The position numbers and the translations under genes are program-made. Below, one piece after another: positions 28,201 through 28,994 of a DNA stretch of 28,994 bases. Position 1 is the stretch's first letter. Every line of letters starts with the position of its first letter. The notes under the pieces were generated by a model that was given only the letters and a program-made list of their open reading frames with translations, ran no database searches and had not been told where the DNA came from. This DNA comes from a virus, in the IMG/VR virus record IMGVR_UViG_3300042923_000600, positions 1 through 28,994 of that record; one strand, written 5' to 3'.

Positions 28201-28994
28201 GTCGTGACGGCTCCCGACCCCATCGTGTACGATGTCAAGGACCCCATCCCCATGAAGCAGGGTGGGCCTGTCATTCGTGAGCGGCGCGCGGTAACGGCTG
28301 GGCGCACCATGTTCCAGGAGAGCCCGGCAGCTCAGATCTTCCGGATCTTCCAGGAACTTCGTTACTCGCCGCTCCGAACCCCGGTGGAGGCACGCCACCT
28401 CGTCGACCGGGAAGAGCCTCTCCTGGCCGACCTGCAGGCTCTGTACCTGCAGATCGGCCAGGGTGAGGTTGAGAGTGTTGTCGAAGCGGCGTACGCCGAC
28501 TCCGAGGTCAACGCTCGCGTGATCGCTTGGACGCAGCAGATGTCCGACGAGAGCGCTCGTCAGGGTGAGCGCATCCCCGTGGCGGTCCTGGCCTCGATGG
28601 CTGTGCCTCACTTCGGTCAGGACGGTCGCTTCGACGGCTACGTGACGCTGACGCAGTCCCTGCTGGAGCGCTCGATCGCCATCGACGAGTCCAAGTACGG
28701 GCCACTCATCTCGGGTGACCCGAACCTGCAGGCTCGCTTCACCAAGCTCCGTGAGATGACGAAGCCGCCTCGCTCGGACTCGAAGGCCCCGGTTCACAAG
28801 AAGCGTGCCGGTGCGGCGTTCGTGTATGTCTACGGCCAGATGTCGGTCCGTGACCTGACCGAGATCCACGGTTCGATCCTCAACGACCAGGCCACGATCG
28901 ACGAGCTCTACCGCTCGTACCGTGACCAGGACTACCACGGTCGCCACTCGTGGATGAAGTCGGCTAAGACCAGTGGACAGTACCCCGAGTTCAT
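25210..28994 (+). CDS. Giant protein, 5' part (at least 1261 aa), candidate DFDGD-type RNA polymerase/virion protein
   Basis: The gene is open from GTG 25210 to the window end. GGAAAG lies nine bases upstream; TTG 25201 is an alternative start. The N-terminus repeats DWSSFGGT and DWSRFGGT. Residues of about 196-250 form an Ala/Gly-rich hydrophobic hairpin (ALIVGASAGGAAAALGIAAT and beyond) that could insert into membrane. Residues 804-851 contain RDP (804-806), then SYSILDAIGGDFDGDR with Asp846, Asp848 and Asp850. This resembles the catalytic double-psi barrel motif DFDGD of cellular beta-prime, YonO and crAss-like phage RNA polymerases, including the upstream Arg-x-Pro spacing. A virion-ejected polymerase would fit the size and membrane segment. 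The polymerase call is inference from one motif; the gene itself is certain. Confidence 0.8.
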   Translation, partial: MARDWSSFGGTSNDDAQDVAPAKGTDWSRFGGTGVSNKPWEQGVGWQAGGQMGSTANAFDNEFYDKWNQDIEKAQKENQLLDLYDKNRKFTGIVTRDDAKHGVKFGDVYRDGEKQFNMLDDADIPRAEAYQMLARVTLSDDELAHAQNQDRLEEMVEDKRRVSENDARKGRSAKAFDDKVQSRQEEFNAGLGDEALIVGASAGGAAAALGIAATAAAATGVGLPVAALLGIGALGVGIGATGGLMNKDLLSENAARQQILIEEANRRKDGAGVAQFLRSFGEVYGQSIQPATNIVMGGQDLIAGGGKWNNESDWYATDPETGESLRHGFWDAARFGAGAVDAFGSSAGAGRIAYVGSIGASLLGQGTQLGYQGEIFNDRSGEFQSIYTNEQGEADPFRAASAWGAFGIDAVQSLGVQGMLSSSIRRGQGTTGLANERVTAGGRSFTLDADGRATGRAGFDVSFLAPSEAFRGVTAASLLRLKNRGNVVTADELYRAVRNIENKAGAGWGATLTTGLAEGYEEGVQALLNQWATGEEFDLDEIVSGATQGLSAGLGMGAAGALMARGGDKRLRDQANAARVVTARPDEMDALKPISDEEWSNMTDTQKRVAANLNTVETAAMQTALGNVSLQQAKTILLKDPAAQQRLDIARIALSEAEMRNAAPNTKSYMRITAFEDTKIPGDKVQASFARVGELIEDQRVALELMARGGAADQQIDPETVQMAGEAVAELDQLVPWMQNQMVAFSRSNRRERAFIMDQINAVLDHWGSGTPVDTNLSLPENLVTTDPALALSRAYAVSINFARDPIDQNISFQLLVPTVSQTMTEMNANQTIQVSYSILDAIGGDFDGDRIRSVQRLATSPAEFRRARSGQRSLMSDRTSAIAERHFEEAWLDNYRQAAQSQQMQDLLLRTRANVRFAIRDQVDADPILQQYISQAFAQIETGSKTAIKDFVTAVMKDTRIAPRLLAKGADGLFNVPERLNRLFSNAMADFSQRLSVVTAPDPIVYDVKDPIPMKQGGPVIRERRAVTAGRTMFQESPAAQIFRIFQELRYSPLRTPVEARHLVDREEPLLADLQALYLQIGQGEVESVVEAAYADSEVNARVIAWTQQMSDESARQGERIPVAVLASMAVPHFGQDGRFDGYVTLTQSLLERSIAIDESKYGPLISGDPNLQARFTKLREMTKPPRSDSKAPVHKKRAGAAFVYVYGQMSVRDLTEIHGSILNDQATIDELYRSYRDQDYHGRHSWMKSAKTSGQYPEF

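Noticed and set aside
26470-28947. 825-codon minus-strand open frame
   Set aside because: It is antisense to the giant gene and has a composition (Arg/Leu/Val/His-rich) typical of a high-GC shadow. No motif or ribosome site is present, and it has no link to minus-strand units.
1-28994. CRISPR array, insertion sequence, integrase or attachment site
   Set aside because: No regularly spaced repeats, transposase motifs or recombinase motifs were seen on either strand.

Overview
The window looks like part of the genome of a lytic, tailed double-stranded DNA phage of a high-GC actinobacterium. It is GC-rich with strong G/C third-position bias, codes on nearly every base, and carries a WhiB-family regulator (a family of Actinobacteria and their phages), an NrdH-type redoxin, a large terminase and a family A DNA polymerase. 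No integrase, repressor or attachment site was seen. From memory, and unverified, the layout of a small genome with one giant gene recalls podovirus-like Microbacterium phages (cluster EK type).

Layout: (1) 77-5491, plus strand: three virion or assembly genes of unknown function, a hairpin, two small genes, the large terminase and two small genes. (2) 24732 down to 5385, minus strand: a long early/replication arm. Its upstream part (24.7-17.5 kb) is mostly small unknown proteins, some with zinc-ribbon, HTH-like or membrane segments, plus a DUF932 protein. Its downstream part is a replication and recombination set: redoxin, probable ssDNA-binding protein, Cas4/RecB-like nuclease with an added zinc domain, family A polymerase, RuvC-like resolvase, WhiB, a DUF6378-like protein, SF2 helicase, SF3 helicase and a primase-polymerase. 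Start/stop overlaps of 1-11 bases show translational coupling. Hairpins divide the arm into units, and TATAAT-type -10 boxes precede several of them. (3) 23438-24387: about 950 bases of lower-GC sequence with no credible protein gene but dense RNA-like helices. (4) 24733-25209: an AT-rich region full of hairpins between the two arms. (5) 25210 to the window end, plus strand: the first 1261 codons of a giant gene.

Two observations stand out. First, the giant protein has an RDP...GGDFDGDR signature (residues 804-851) resembling the catalytic segment of multisubunit and crAss-like/YonO RNA polymerases, so it may be a virion-delivered or phage-encoded RNA polymerase. Two very similar TAGAAT boxes, one before the giant gene and one before the first structural gene, are candidate late promoters. 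Second, 23751-24023 folds on paper into a long stem ending in a three-way junction. Every imperfect pair I counted is G-U when read on the plus strand, opposite to the flanking genes. This points to a large structured non-coding RNA, perhaps comparable in style to the phage ROOL or GOLLD RNAs, ending at a bidirectional terminator at 24340-24374.
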